Assembly (NCBI GenBank): GCA_018647265.1
Contig: JABGTK010000144.1
Span: 1 to 56,109, forward strand
Length of the DNA: 56,109 bases
Direction: 5' to 3'
From: Candidatus Neomarinimicrobiota bacterium
GTDB taxonomy: Bacteria; Fidelibacterota; Marinisomatia; Marinisomatales; TCS55
The notes under the pieces are model-generated. The model made no database searches, was not told the DNA's origin, and saw only the letters and a list, made by a program, of their open reading frames with translations. The first letter of the stretch is position 1; each line of letters begins with the position of its first letter. The translations under genes were made by a program, and so were the position numbers. Shown here in pieces: positions 9,701 to 17,487 of this stretch.

Positions 9701-10431
9701 GAACAATATCATGGACGCCCACACCAGATCAAGTAGATAAACAACAAGTTTCATACCTTGTTTCAGATGGATATACAAAAGATGAACAGTCATTCCAGGT
9801 TTATGTAAATCATCCGCCTGTTATCGTTTCTAACCCGCCCGTTTCAGCAATGGTTGGTGAGGTTTTTAAATATCAGCTTCAAATAGATGATAAAAATGAA
9901 GATGCCAATTTATTGTTTACTTTAATCAAAGCACCCCAGGGTATGCAAATGAGTAAAGGGGGGAAGGTGGTCTGGGTACCAAAGTCTGGACAAATAAATG
10001 AGAATCAGTTTACTGTCCAAGTTTCGGATGGATATCAAAACGATTCGCAGAATGGAAAGGTTTTTGTCAATATAAATCCAAACATTATATCTACGCCGCG
10101 GCCCGTTGCCCTTACCGGACATCAATACAAATATCGGGTCGTGGCGGAAGATTTAAACAAAGACAAGGTCGCTTACAAAGCGGTGAAGCTGCCAAAATAT
10201 TCCACTTTTAATCGAAAGACTGGCGTTTTAAATTGGAAACCTCGGCCCAATCAACGAGGGCCCAATGATATAATTTTAATCGCCATGGATGAGCGTGGTG
10301 CCGTTACATCCCATGAATTTCAAATCCATGTATTTGAAGACCCCAGTGCGCGTCAAATGATTAACACCGGGTGGCCGTTACTGCTTTCCTTTGTGGGTGT
10401 AATGTTTGCCTGGGGTATGTCTCAGATTTAA
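6748..10431 (+). CDS. Large FG-GAP repeat protein with multiple Ig/cadherin-like domains
   Basis: A 1227-residue protein with a signal peptide (KTLKLIIAVIFVVLANLFGQG). An N-terminal FG-GAP/VCBS region spans about residues 25-340, with repeated acidic loops: DLDGDGLQEF, DLDGDGIPEL, DYDGDMDQEL, DWNRDGYDEI, DWDKDGTADV and DFNQDSYDDL. A series of Ig/cadherin-like (He_PIG type) modules follows, marked by recurring VNHPPV/VNDPPI strands and a tryptophan before an xxP turn (ITWTP, IHWEP, ISWTP, VVWVP, LNWKP). The C-terminus ends in a hydrophobic stretch (WPLLLSFVGVMFAWGMSQI) that could anchor it. Its Ig module FYSFRWLQPPPNGMFF matches the upstream paralog. It is probably a surface or adhesion protein stabilised by calcium, translated together with its neighbour. 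Confidence 0.85.
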   Translation: MKTLKLIIAVIFVVLANLFGQGLKITHMEGTYDLDGDGLQEFVSVELGVSVNKKLSVIRYYELDEDGYQKMSWELEAPDGLLGSFIDVELGDLDGDGIPELITVSNLAEPNQDELLQPVAFYYYWDGERFSEEAGSVLNLSGGRNFVRAHNFVLMDYDGDMDQELVVSLGSPLREIVILDLNGNNEWVVKQTVKPNGMRSGIAAIYVTVVDWNRDGYDEIIVLSPEGDVLRTQPFYNIGSELVMGDGQETPIPGLDGLIPTAISVTDWDKDGTADVLLPFYNGNIISLTLADDYLSVEKLPIEGGPLSEMRVSDFNQDSYDDLLLVSGDMNILTLAYGSIDGLVDPAEYFTLEDEDELGSQVFSALPIIMGGIYTGSVIAAGWNGYETDLFLTQLGHGPKPKRPDVAGAQPQGQDVLDVFPHIPKDEISLPQIPKPLETMGQPLPRGVLPRHVLTVNQSFAYTLPEEEKKEFYSFRWLQPPPNGMFFHYDSRSIRWVPHEAQLGAYKLAYHVERKLGEEVTPMTAKEDSLLTYKVVPNLEGDDERLWIYVNDPPIIATEPFGTEFVAGDTFIYKPIVLDRNPDVSLNYQLEASPQGMMLGEDGTLFWQTDSSHIDVYDVRVVVSDGFDRATQNFSLFARAGVKILSEAPLDATVDEPYRYKVDIWRPDLEHILAFGLTAMPEGMSINKSGVITWTPLVTQIDTQRFTVRVNHGIAIDSQTVAVYVNHPPVVEVAPLSMNVINLGEEYRFQLDISDPNIKDDLVFTAHEMPEGMRMDPFGGMIHWEPTQTNVDFSHLMIEVGDGRVTRLIEADFYVNAPINIVSIPPMQGEVGQSYQYQIMTSDMNRGALLPYNQVVPLEFTENYRIYSIQISDDVYIENIDRYLMDWQNAETVYLTEFEETDTLSLEVSRLNLKKYVHSVFWEGDRLNIIVESVDDRTIAIKDILWEFFQGNRGRPPKVMARKLSPVKYTLLEFPDGMEVDEYTGTISWTPTPDQVDKQQVSYLVSDGYTKDEQSFQVYVNHPPVIVSNPPVSAMVGEVFKYQLQIDDKNEDANLLFTLIKAPQGMQMSKGGKVVWVPKSGQINENQFTVQVSDGYQNDSQNGKVFVNINPNIISTPRPVALTGHQYKYRVVAEDLNKDKVAYKAVKLPKYSTFNRKTGVLNWKPRPNQRGPNDIILIAMDERGAVTSHEFQIHVFEDPSARQMINTGWPLLLSFVGVMFAWGMSQI

Positions 10432-10437
10432 TAAGTC

Positions 10438-11478
10438 TTAAAAGCCAATTATATCTAATAGTTTTTTTTCTGCCTTTGGGCTGAGTTTGAATTCTGCCCC
10501 AATACTATATAGGTCAAGACCAGATAGTTTTAATTGGGTCAGCTTCACCATGTCTTTTTCGGTTGTTACAACAATGTCGGCCTTTAGTTTTTGTTGTTTC
10601 CTTTTTACTTCTTCAATATCCGATTGGCTATAATCATGATGGTCTATAAAAGCCAATTCTCCAACAATTTTTAACCCTGCCATTTTTAATGTTCGAAGAA
10701 ACCCTTCATGATCACCAACCGCAGAAAGAGCAAGAACCCTTGTACCGCCGGAAAAGTTTTTCTCCTCACCTTTGTGTGAAGTAAGATTTCCACTTTCCAG
10801 GGTGCTCCTGATTTTAGGAAGTTTTGATGCCCTCACTAAGTATCTCAAAAACGGTGCCGGTTTTTTAAGATTTGATTTTGTTAGAATTAATATGTGGGCA
10901 CGGCGTAAATGGATCCATGGTTCACGCAAAAACCCATAAGGTAAAAGCTTGTGGGTTGATCGGGTATCTTGGCTATTAATGAGTACAATATCAATATCCC
11001 GCTCTATGGCCCGGTGCTGGAAGGCGTCGTCCATGATAATTACATCTGGTTTAAACCTATCCACCAAAAACATACCTCCCCGGTGGCGGTTTTCATCAAC
11101 AACAATCGGAATGTTTTTTAGGATTTGCGCCATAAGAGACGGTTCATCACCAAAGTTTTCCCAATCTTTGGCCTGTGATTTTCCGTCCGTTACCATTTGT
11201 GTCCCTGCTGTTTTCCGTCCGTATCCACGACTTAAAACAGCAACGGATTTCCCTTTTTTAGAAAGGAGTTTAGCCAAATAGATGACGGTTGGTGTTTTCC
11301 CTGTCCCGCCGGTGGTAATGTTGCCAACACTTATCACTTTGGCTGGTAGTTTCCTTGACACAAAAAAGCCCCTGTTATAAAAAAAGTTTCGCCAGAACAA
11401 GATGCCCCAATACAACATTGCCAACGGAAACAGGGAGTACCGGTATTTTAGTTCAATCGGTTGCTTCCACGCCGACAC
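10438..11478 (-). CDS. lpxK: Tetraacyldisaccharide 4'-kinase
   Basis: A 346-residue protein of the LpxK family, which phosphorylates the lipid A disaccharide precursor at the 4' position on the inner membrane. An N-terminal hydrophobic segment (about residues 14-33) and the Walker A-like motif GNITTGGTGKTP (52-63) are visible, followed by MDDAFQHR (about 150-157), typical of LpxK. The start is GTG, and the first 26 bases overlap the DUF374 gene. It closes the lipid A operon and ends 6 bases from the convergent FG-GAP gene, with no room for a separate terminator. Confidence 0.95.
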   Translation of the reverse strand: MSAWKQPIELKYRYSLFPLAMLYWGILFWRNFFYNRGFFVSRKLPAKVISVGNITTGGTGKTPTVIYLAKLLSKKGKSVAVLSRGYGRKTAGTQMVTDGKSQAKDWENFGDEPSLMAQILKNIPIVVDENRHRGGMFLVDRFKPDVIIMDDAFQHRAIERDIDIVLINSQDTRSTHKLLPYGFLREPWIHLRRAHILILTKSNLKKPAPFLRYLVRASKLPKIRSTLESGNLTSHKGEEKNFSGGTRVLALSAVGDHEGFLRTLKMAGLKIVGELAFIDHHDYSQSDIEEVKRKQQKLKADIVVTTEKDMVKLTQLKLSGLDLYSIGAEFKLSPKAEKKLLDIIGF

Positions 11479-12139
11479 GCCAGTGAGCCTCTTTTTCCAG
11501 TTTGTTTAAAGCTTCGGTTAGTCTTTTAGCACAGTCTTCAAATTTATCAGATTTATTAAAAATCATTGGTTCACCATAAAGTTGTACGGTTCGTCCAAAC
11601 GGTTTGTTTAAATAAAAGGTGTCCCAGTTTTTAAAGGCCCAATGCTTGGTGGATTGTCCGGCAGCGGGAATTACGACGGCGCCCGTTTTCTGGGCAGCGC
11701 GAATTGCGCCGGCTTTTGGAACCTTTGCGGGGCCCTGGGGGCCATCTGGGGTAATGGCGACAACATGTCCGGGTGTTTTTAATGCTAACAACATATCATC
11801 ATATGCCTTTCTGCCACCATCGGTGGAAGAACCCCGGATTAGTTTCCAGCCCATCCTTGTACCAATTCGAGCTACAATTTCAGCGTCTGGGTAATGGTTT
11901 CCAGCCATACCATAAAATTGGTGCTTGGCCAGATTCATAAAAACGGTTAAAAGGGTATTGTGCCATGAAGCAATTATAACGGGCTTTCCACTGTTAATTG
12001 CTGCTTCATAATAATGTTCACCCTCAACTTCCCATTTGTTGGTATAATAAAAAAACCGCAAAATGGATGGGCCAACTCGCTCTCCAAACCAAACAAGAAA
12101 CCGGTTTTTTAGCCTTTTTTCGTTTTCGGGATTAGCCAC
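11453..12139 (-). CDS. DUF374 lysophospholipid acyltransferase-like protein
   Basis: A 228-residue protein with the LPLAT-like DUF374 signature: SWHNTLLTVF (about residues 58-67), where the His replaces the start of the usual HX4D motif, the RGSSTDGGRKA segment, and TPDGPQGP. Members often accompany lpxB and lpxK in FCB and proteobacterial genomes and are thought to acylate lipid A or related lipids. The start is GTG, overlapping the end of lpxB by 8 bases. The genomic setting supports an envelope lipid role; the substrate is not known from sequence. Confidence 0.88.
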   Translation of the reverse strand: MANPENEKRLKNRFLVWFGERVGPSILRFFYYTNKWEVEGEHYYEAAINSGKPVIIASWHNTLLTVFMNLAKHQFYGMAGNHYPDAEIVARIGTRMGWKLIRGSSTDGGRKAYDDMLLALKTPGHVVAITPDGPQGPAKVPKAGAIRAAQKTGAVVIPAAGQSTKHWAFKNWDTFYLNKPFGRTVQLYGEPMIFNKSDKFEDCAKRLTEALNKLEKEAHWRVGVEATD

Positions 12140-13253
12140 TGTTTGTTCTTTTTAAAATAAAATCTGCAGCCCGAGAATACACGCCCGGTAATCCTAACAA
12201 GCGACGTACTTCTTCGAATCCGTTTAACATCGCTCTTCTCTTGTGTGAATGTTCTAATAATGGTTTTATAGCACCCACTAAATTATTAACGGTTACGTTT
12301 TTTTGTAAAAATTCCGGTACAATTTCTCTTCCAGCAATAAGATTAACCATCGCAATGAAGGGTGATTTGTTTAGTCTTTTGGCAATTAGTCCGGATAAAG
12401 AAGACAGTTTATAACACACAACCTCTGGGGTGTCTAAAACAGCACATTCTAACGTTGCTGTGCCAGAAGCTGTTAAAGCTACTGTTCCAAAGGCTATGGC
12501 GGCTCGTGTCTCCTCTTTTTCGACCAACATCTCCAGTTTTGATTCGGGAATTGTTACACCGCCGGCTTTCCCAACAATTACTTTAAGCTCTGGCATGTCA
12601 CGGCGTAAGGCCGCGACCGTTTCAACAAAGACTGGCCAATGGCGATCTATTTCTTGTTGACGGCTTCCGGGTAAAAGAGTAAGAATTTTATCCGATTCTT
12701 TTAAGTTGTGCTTGTTTAAAAATTGTGCCTTACCTGCTTTTGGCTGTTCAATTTCTGAAAATGGATGCCCAACATAATTTGTAGCAACTCCGCGAGATTC
12801 AAACCAATCCTGTTCAAAAGGAAAAATACACAAAGACTGGTCTATATATTTATGAAAAGACTTTATTCTGTTTTCTTTCCAGGCCCACAGTTGAGGTAAA
12901 ATAAAATATGTTATAGGAATGTTCAGCCCCTGGCAATTTTTTGCTAAACGCAGATTGAAACCGGGGTAGTCAATTAAAATAATCCTGTCTGGGCGCAACT
13001 CTCTTAATCTTCCAAGGGACTCTCCCATTACATTCAGCATAAAGGGTAGGTGCTTAATCACTTCTGAAAATCCCATAATTGCCAATTGATCTGAATGATA
13101 CATTTTATCGAGACCTTCGGCCACCATCCCGTCTCCTCCGTGACCAACAAAGTGGGAAGAAGGCTCTACTTTTTTGATGGCGCGTATCAGGTTGGCTCCG
13201 TGTAAATCACCGGAGGCTTCACCGGCAACAATAAAAAATGTGGTTTGACTCAA
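12132..13253 (-). CDS. lpxB: Lipid-A-disaccharide synthase
   Basis: A 373-residue glycosyltransferase that joins UDP-diacylglucosamine and lipid X to form the lipid A disaccharide. The family opening VAGEASGDLHGANLI is at residues 8-22, and LLPGSRQQEI and TASGTATLECA are in the C-terminal nucleotide-binding half. The start codon is TTG, preceded on the minus strand by GAGGG about 6 bases upstream, and no ATG is nearby. It overlaps the DUF374 gene and lies 41 bases downstream of the membrane methyltransferase gene, all on one probable transcript. Confidence 0.95.
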   Translation of the reverse strand: MSQTTFFIVAGEASGDLHGANLIRAIKKVEPSSHFVGHGGDGMVAEGLDKMYHSDQLAIMGFSEVIKHLPFMLNVMGESLGRLRELRPDRIILIDYPGFNLRLAKNCQGLNIPITYFILPQLWAWKENRIKSFHKYIDQSLCIFPFEQDWFESRGVATNYVGHPFSEIEQPKAGKAQFLNKHNLKESDKILTLLPGSRQQEIDRHWPVFVETVAALRRDMPELKVIVGKAGGVTIPESKLEMLVEKEETRAAIAFGTVALTASGTATLECAVLDTPEVVCYKLSSLSGLIAKRLNKSPFIAMVNLIAGREIVPEFLQKNVTVNNLVGAIKPLLEHSHKRRAMLNGFEEVRRLLGLPGVYSRAADFILKRTNSG

Positions 13254-13294
13254 ATTAACCCTCGTTTTGATTCATGAACCTGAACCCGCCAGTC

Positions 13295-13873
13295 TTATGA
13301 AAAGAATTGAATCCTGAGGGAAATTAAAATCAGAATAAAAGAAACGTTTTGTAGTGTCCGTTTTTCGGTTTTTATGGTCTTCATTATTCCAGAGCGCTTT
13401 CGGGTATCTGGACTGTTCCACGGTGACAGCCGTGGAAAGATTGCCGGAACATTGGCTTTAAAATCAAGATATTCGGGGCCGAATAATTTATCCAAGGTTT
13501 CTTCCTCAAGAGAAATTATGAGTGAATATTGAATCAGAAAAAATGAAAAAGTTGTTGCTGCCATTAGCCAAACATTTGCAGCGCCAGCCATCATAACAAT
13601 GCCCACATACATGAACATATTCCCCACATAAAGCGGGTTTCTTACAAAAGCATATGGACCCGACGAGCAGAGTGCCGGCGCGCCAACGTTCCTTGTCCTT
13701 GTTTCTCCGCCTGCATAGGATACAGCCCAGATTCGAATAAATTCTCCAATCAATAACAAGGAAAGACCGAAAGGTAAAAAGGCGTTCTCCGGTCTTGCAA
13801 AATAAACGATCATAACACCGATTGGAATTGGCGTATAGCTTCTGTATTTAAAGAAAAAGTTTCTAATATCCAT
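13295..13873 (-). CDS. Isoprenylcysteine carboxyl methyltransferase (ICMT/PEMT)-like membrane protein
   Basis: A 192-residue protein with about four membrane helices and the signature GPYAFVRNPLYVGN (about residues 72-85) of the ICMT/phospholipid methyltransferase superfamily, whose members use S-adenosylmethionine at the membrane. The bacterial substrate is unknown. Its start codon overlaps the stop of the Gfo/Idh gene (TAATG), and it precedes lpxB, so a role in envelope lipid modification is plausible but inferred. The last 30 residues (basic stretch then hydrophobic end) are atypical and could be a fifth helix. Confidence 0.8.
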   Translation of the reverse strand: MDIRNFFFKYRSYTPIPIGVMIVYFARPENAFLPFGLSLLLIGEFIRIWAVSYAGGETRTRNVGAPALCSSGPYAFVRNPLYVGNMFMYVGIVMMAGAANVWLMAATTFSFFLIQYSLIISLEEETLDKLFGPEYLDFKANVPAIFPRLSPWNSPDTRKRSGIMKTIKTEKRTLQNVSFILILISLRIQFFS

Positions 13874-14868
13874 TAATGTAAATCCTCAAGTATTTTATCA
13901 TGAATTTGTATTGCAACATCCAAAGCGTTTCGCCCGTCTCGACCGCTTACAATTGGCGTCGCTTTTCCTTTTACAGATTCAATAAAATTCTGTAATTCCA
14001 TTTTAAGGGCGTCGTGTTTTTTAATTGTGGGTTTTTCATAAAATATTTGTCGGTGTTTGCCGTCGGATTCAATTGGTGCAGACATTATTGCCGCTGGGTC
14101 CGATTCGTTGGCGTCCATCACCCTATAAACCTCTGTTAATCCAATCAAAAAATCGATTGTAATATATAAGTCCTGTTGAAATACTTTAATTTTTCTTACG
14201 CGATCCTTTGCAACCCGGCTGGAAGTAATACTAGCAACCGTGCCGTTTTCAAACCGAATCCTAGCGTTTGCCATATCTACTGAATCAGTCATAATAGAAA
14301 CACCGCTGGCGTGGATGTGTTTTACTGGTGATTTTACGAAGGCGAGTACCAAGTCAATATCATGTATCATTAAATCAAGAACTACGGGAACGTCTGTTCC
14401 CCGGCTCATATAGGGGGCCAACCGCTGAACCTCTATGAATTTTGGGTTTATATCAAATTCAGATAGAGGTATCAAAGCCGGGTTTAGCCGCTCAATGTGC
14501 CCAACTTGAATAAGGGTCTTATTCTTTTCTGATAACTCGAGAAGCCAATCGGCTTCTTTAACTGTTTCGGTAATGGGTTTTTCTATAAAAACATGTTTAC
14601 CATTTTTAATACAATCTTCGGCGACGTTTTTATGGTGTGAGGTGGGGGTTACAATTGATAGTGCGTCCGTCTTTTTAAGCAGTGACTTTAACGATTCAAA
14701 AGGTTTAGTATTAAATTTGTTCGCGATTTCTTTACATCGTTTTTGATCCACATCAAAAACGCCGACAAGATTAACATCTTTTAGGTGTGAATAGTGTTTG
14801 GTGTGGTGTTGACCAAGATGACCTACGCCTATCACGCCGACATTTATCATTTTATCTGTTTTGTTCAT
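13873..14868 (-). CDS. Gfo/Idh/MocA family NAD(P)-dependent oxidoreductase
   Basis: A 331-residue protein with a Rossmann fold start (NVGVIGVGHLGQHH, about residues 9-22), the catalytic EKP motif (FIEKPIT, about 95-101) and the downstream IHDIDLVL segment. Gfo/Idh proteins oxidise or reduce sugar hydroxyls. A relative with a GHxERLNP segment is often found beside lpxA/lpxB. One characterised enzyme of that kind, GnnA, makes the 3-keto intermediate of UDP-2,3-diaminoglucose for amide-linked lipid A. The partner aminotransferase GnnB is not in the window, so that role is only a hypothesis. It is the first gene of the lipid A operon here. Confidence 0.88.
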   Translation of the reverse strand: MNKTDKMINVGVIGVGHLGQHHTKHYSHLKDVNLVGVFDVDQKRCKEIANKFNTKPFESLKSLLKKTDALSIVTPTSHHKNVAEDCIKNGKHVFIEKPITETVKEADWLLELSEKNKTLIQVGHIERLNPALIPLSEFDINPKFIEVQRLAPYMSRGTDVPVVLDLMIHDIDLVLAFVKSPVKHIHASGVSIMTDSVDMANARIRFENGTVASITSSRVAKDRVRKIKVFQQDLYITIDFLIGLTEVYRVMDANESDPAAIMSAPIESDGKHRQIFYEKPTIKKHDALKMELQNFIESVKGKATPIVSGRDGRNALDVAIQIHDKILEDLH

Positions 14869-15011
14869 AATAATTGATTTAAAACGTGCGAAATTACTGC
14901 AGATAATTTATAGGATGGTATGGGTATAAATCCTTGCTTTTCAGCCCTTTCCTAGGCAATTTTCTGAGGATAAATCTGAGATTCTTCTTACTATTAACGC
15001 GGTATTCAATT

Positions 15012-15563
15012 ATGAATAATAACATTAAGGCCGGGATTGGTCTGCTCGTTCCGGCAACGGCAGTTGTTGCTTTCTTTTTTTCAATCTTCACAGAAAATTA
15101 TTTATTAGGCATCTTTCTGTCTATTTCTGGTGTTTTGGTCTGGTTCCTCTACACGGCAGTCATGGAAACCCAAATGCCAAGCGTCACGGGTAATATAATA
15201 ATTTTATTCGGCGTTCTGCTTTCTTTTGCTGTTTTTTTAAACTATGGTTGGGAAAGAAACATGTTTGGTGGTTTCGTTTTTAATATAGAGGGGGGGGTGG
15301 GATCGGCTGTTTTGCTTTTTTTTTCTGTCCTTCTCGGTGTTTTATTTAAAAACAATACGCCTGTTTTGTCTACACCCGAAGGCTCTGATTCTGCATCCCT
15401 TTTGGTTCCCGAAATAAATTCCGCGCCAGAAGAGGTGGGTGGTCCGACCGAAGAAGGGTTAGACGATTCGGATCTTGGTGATGGGGGTGAGGGCTATTCT
15501 CCGAATGATTATGCAGACTATTATGAGGAATATTACCAAGATTATCAAGACGAAGAAGAGTAG
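15012..15563 (+). CDS. Hypothetical membrane protein with acidic tail
   Basis: About 183 residues starting from ATG 15012 (MNNNIKAGIG); an in-frame ATG at 14934 would add a less likely leader. Four hydrophobic helices (about residues 8-28, 32-50, 60-78 and 95-112) are followed by a low-complexity acidic C-terminus rich in Glu, Asp, Gly and Tyr, ending in repeated YxxYYxDY-like units. I recognise no family. It converges on dnaA with only 7 bases between them. The tyrosine/acidic tail may be a cytoplasmic interaction region; this is conjecture. Confidence 0.6.
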   Translation: MNNNIKAGIGLLVPATAVVAFFFSIFTENYLLGIFLSISGVLVWFLYTAVMETQMPSVTGNIIILFGVLLSFAVFLNYGWERNMFGGFVFNIEGGVGSAVLLFFSVLLGVLFKNNTPVLSTPEGSDSASLLVPEINSAPEEVGGPTEEGLDDSDLGDGGEGYSPNDYADYYEEYYQDYQDEEE

Positions 15564-15570
15564 GGGGTTT

Positions 15571-16920
15571 TTAATTTATCGCAAAGGATAATTCGTTTTT
15601 TAATTCCCCCACTAATGCGCCGAGCCGTTGGTCTTTTTTTGTCTTATTCCCCATAACCCTACAGGCGTGTAAAACAGTAGAGTGGTCTCTTCCTCCAAAA
15701 TGCATGCCAATACTAACAAGCGGGGTTCCCAAAATTTCTCGACACAAGTAAATGGATATCTGTCTGGCCTCTGCAATTTCCATTTTCCTGCTCGCCCCAA
15801 CAATGTCTCTTTCTTTTATGTGGGTTGTTTCTGATACTCGCCGAACAATCTCTTCAACTGTTAAATCTGAAACAACCTTTGATCCCAATCTTTCTTTAAC
15901 AACTTTTTTGGCTAGGTCATAATCAATTTCTTTGTTTGACAAGGAAGAGTGGGCCAACAGTCGAATAATTGTGCTTTCAAGGTCTCTTACGTTTGATTTG
16001 ATGTGGGTTCCTATCAGTTCAATTATATCATATGGAAGCTTTAGACCATTTTGCTCTGCTTTTTCCATTACAATAGCCACCCTTGTTTCAAAGTCCGGGG
16101 GTTGGATATCCACTGCAAGGCCAGATTTAAACCGGGATAACAGCCTGTCTTGTAAACCAACCATTTCACCGGGATATCTATCTGCTGTCATTACAATTTG
16201 TTTCCCAGCTTGAAACAATTCATTAAAGGTATGAAAAAATTGCTCTTGGGTTTGCTCTTTTCCTTGAAAAAATTGAATATCATCAATTAATAATATGTCT
16301 GCATTTCTATATGATTTAGAAAATTCAGCCGTTCTGTTTTTTTGAATTGATGAAATAAATTCTAAAGTGAATTTTTCACTGGAGGCACAAACGACTCTTT
16401 TCTTTTGTCTTTCATTAAAAACCTTATTGCCAATTGCGTGTAAAAGGTGGGTTTTCCCCATGCCAACACCACCATAAATAACTAGGGGGTTAAATGCTTG
16501 CTTTCCTGGCGTTTCTGCAACGCTTAACGCTGCTGCTTTTGCAAATTGGTTGTGTCCGCCCTCTATAAATGAAGCAAAATTATATTTTTCATTTAAATTA
16601 GCCTTTTTAATGTGGGGGGCAACCTCCTTTACGGAAGACTTTAGGTTTCCCTCTATATTGTTTTTAATCGATCCTTCTGGTGAAACTGTGTATTTAATAG
16701 TAAGCGGGGCCGGATAGAAATCAGCAGTTTCCTTTTGAATAACGCTTTTATAATGAGACTGTATCCATTCAAAAAAGAACTGGTTTGGAACTTCCAAAAT
16801 AAGCTCATCGTTGTTAAACCCTATAGAGGCGATTGGATCAAACCAAGTTGAATAGGCGTGTGCAGGCTGGGTTTTTCGAAGGGATTTTTTCGCCTTTTCC
16901 CAAAGATCTAAATGGTTCAT
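15571..16920 (-). CDS. dnaA: Chromosomal replication initiator DnaA
   Basis: About 449 residues from ATG 16920 (MNHLDLWEKAKK). A GTG at 16935 adds five residues and is less like the family. Domain I covers about residues 1-75 and domain II is a short linker. The AAA+ domain has Walker A GGVGMGKTH and Walker B ILLIDDIQFF, and the C-terminal box-binding domain carries GGRDHSTVLHAC. It initiates replication by binding DnaA boxes and opening oriC. It is oriented away from rpmH, as in the ancestral arrangement, but dnaN is 10 kb away rather than next door. Two DnaA-box-like sequences lie just upstream and suggest autoregulation. Confidence 0.97.
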   Translation of the reverse strand: MNHLDLWEKAKKSLRKTQPAHAYSTWFDPIASIGFNNDELILEVPNQFFFEWIQSHYKSVIQKETADFYPAPLTIKYTVSPEGSIKNNIEGNLKSSVKEVAPHIKKANLNEKYNFASFIEGGHNQFAKAAALSVAETPGKQAFNPLVIYGGVGMGKTHLLHAIGNKVFNERQKKRVVCASSEKFTLEFISSIQKNRTAEFSKSYRNADILLIDDIQFFQGKEQTQEQFFHTFNELFQAGKQIVMTADRYPGEMVGLQDRLLSRFKSGLAVDIQPPDFETRVAIVMEKAEQNGLKLPYDIIELIGTHIKSNVRDLESTIIRLLAHSSLSNKEIDYDLAKKVVKERLGSKVVSDLTVEEIVRRVSETTHIKERDIVGASRKMEIAEARQISIYLCREILGTPLVSIGMHFGGRDHSTVLHACRVMGNKTKKDQRLGALVGELKNELSFAIN

Positions 16921-16927
16921 ATATAAG

Positions 16928-16947
16928 TTTTCCACATGTTTTCCACA
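16928..16947 (+). promoter_or_regulatory. Two DnaA-box-like 9-mers upstream of dnaA
   Basis: TTTTCCACA occurs at 16928-16936 and 16939-16947, each one mismatch from the consensus TTATCCACA, 11 bases apart and in the same orientation. They lie in the dnaA leader and are placed to mediate autoregulation, or could be a remnant of an origin half. The rest of the 16948-17101 interval holds AT-rich sequence in which I could not settle a promoter. Confidence 0.6.
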
Positions 16948-17101
16948 ATCATATTAATCCCAATTTATGCCCCTTTTCTATTGTACAACAATTGTCTTTT
17001 TGCTTGTTTTGTAGTTATTTCTTCGTCCAATATTTTTTAACCATTTCCTTTGGTCTTTTTTAAGAGTTTGGGTATTTTCCCCGGCTAATTTTGGAGTAAT
17101 A

Positions 17102-17236
17102 ATGAAGCGTACATATCAACCAAGCAAAAGAAAAAGAAAAAACAAACATGGCTTCCGTTCGCGGATGTCATCGGTGGGTGGGAAAAAAGTGCTCGCTCGC
17201 AGAAGAAGAAAAGGAAGAAAGTCTCTTTCTGCTTAA
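17102..17236 (+). CDS. rpmH: 50S ribosomal protein L34
   Basis: A 44-residue protein beginning [18 protein letters not shown] and ending RKGRKSLSA, an almost canonical L34: N-terminal KRTYQPS, then HGFRSRM, then a lysine/arginine-rich tail. GGAG (17093-17096) gives a good ribosome binding site. It diverges from dnaA, the ancestral rpmH/dnaA layout. It lies in a different frame from the longer ORF that overlaps it. The following gene would normally be rnpA, but yidD starts only 16 bases after the rpmH stop. Confidence 0.96.
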   Translation: MKRTYQPSKRKRKNKHGFRSRMSSVGGKKVLARRRRKGRKSLSA

Positions 17237-17252
17237 GTCTCTCGCCTTATTT

Positions 17253-17486
17253 ATGGGCATTATTAACAAAAGTCTCAATTCCATATTTATCGGAGCAATT
17301 AAGTTATACCAGATAACGCTATCGCCGTTTCTGGGCAACAATTGCCGGTTTCGCCCAACTTGTTCTCAATATGGAATTGGCGCTTTTAGGTCTTTACCTT
17401 TTCTAAAAGCAGTTTTTTTAACAACCAAACGGATTCTTCGCTGTCACCCTTTTTCCGGTGGCGGCATAGACCCTGTTCCTAAATAA
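17253..17486 (+). CDS. yidD: Membrane protein insertion efficiency factor YidD
   Basis: 77 residues from ATG 17253 (MGIINKSLNS). The family signature is plain: KLYQITLSPFLG, CRFRPTCSQYGIGAF and RILRCHPFSGGGIDPVP. A longer in-frame start at 17148 would run through rpmH and is rejected. YidD assists YidC-dependent insertion of inner-membrane proteins, and its stop is followed one base later by the yidC start. rnpA, which usually separates rpmH from yidD, is absent. Confidence 0.95.
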   Translation: MGIINKSLNSIFIGAIKLYQITLSPFLGNNCRFRPTCSQYGIGAFRSLPFLKAVFLTTKRILRCHPFSGGGIDPVPK

Positions 17487-17487
17487 T

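Noticed and set aside
17148-17486. Longer yidD start (104 bases upstream)
   Set aside because: It would overlap nearly all of rpmH in another frame; the YidD family match begins after residue 36 of that frame.
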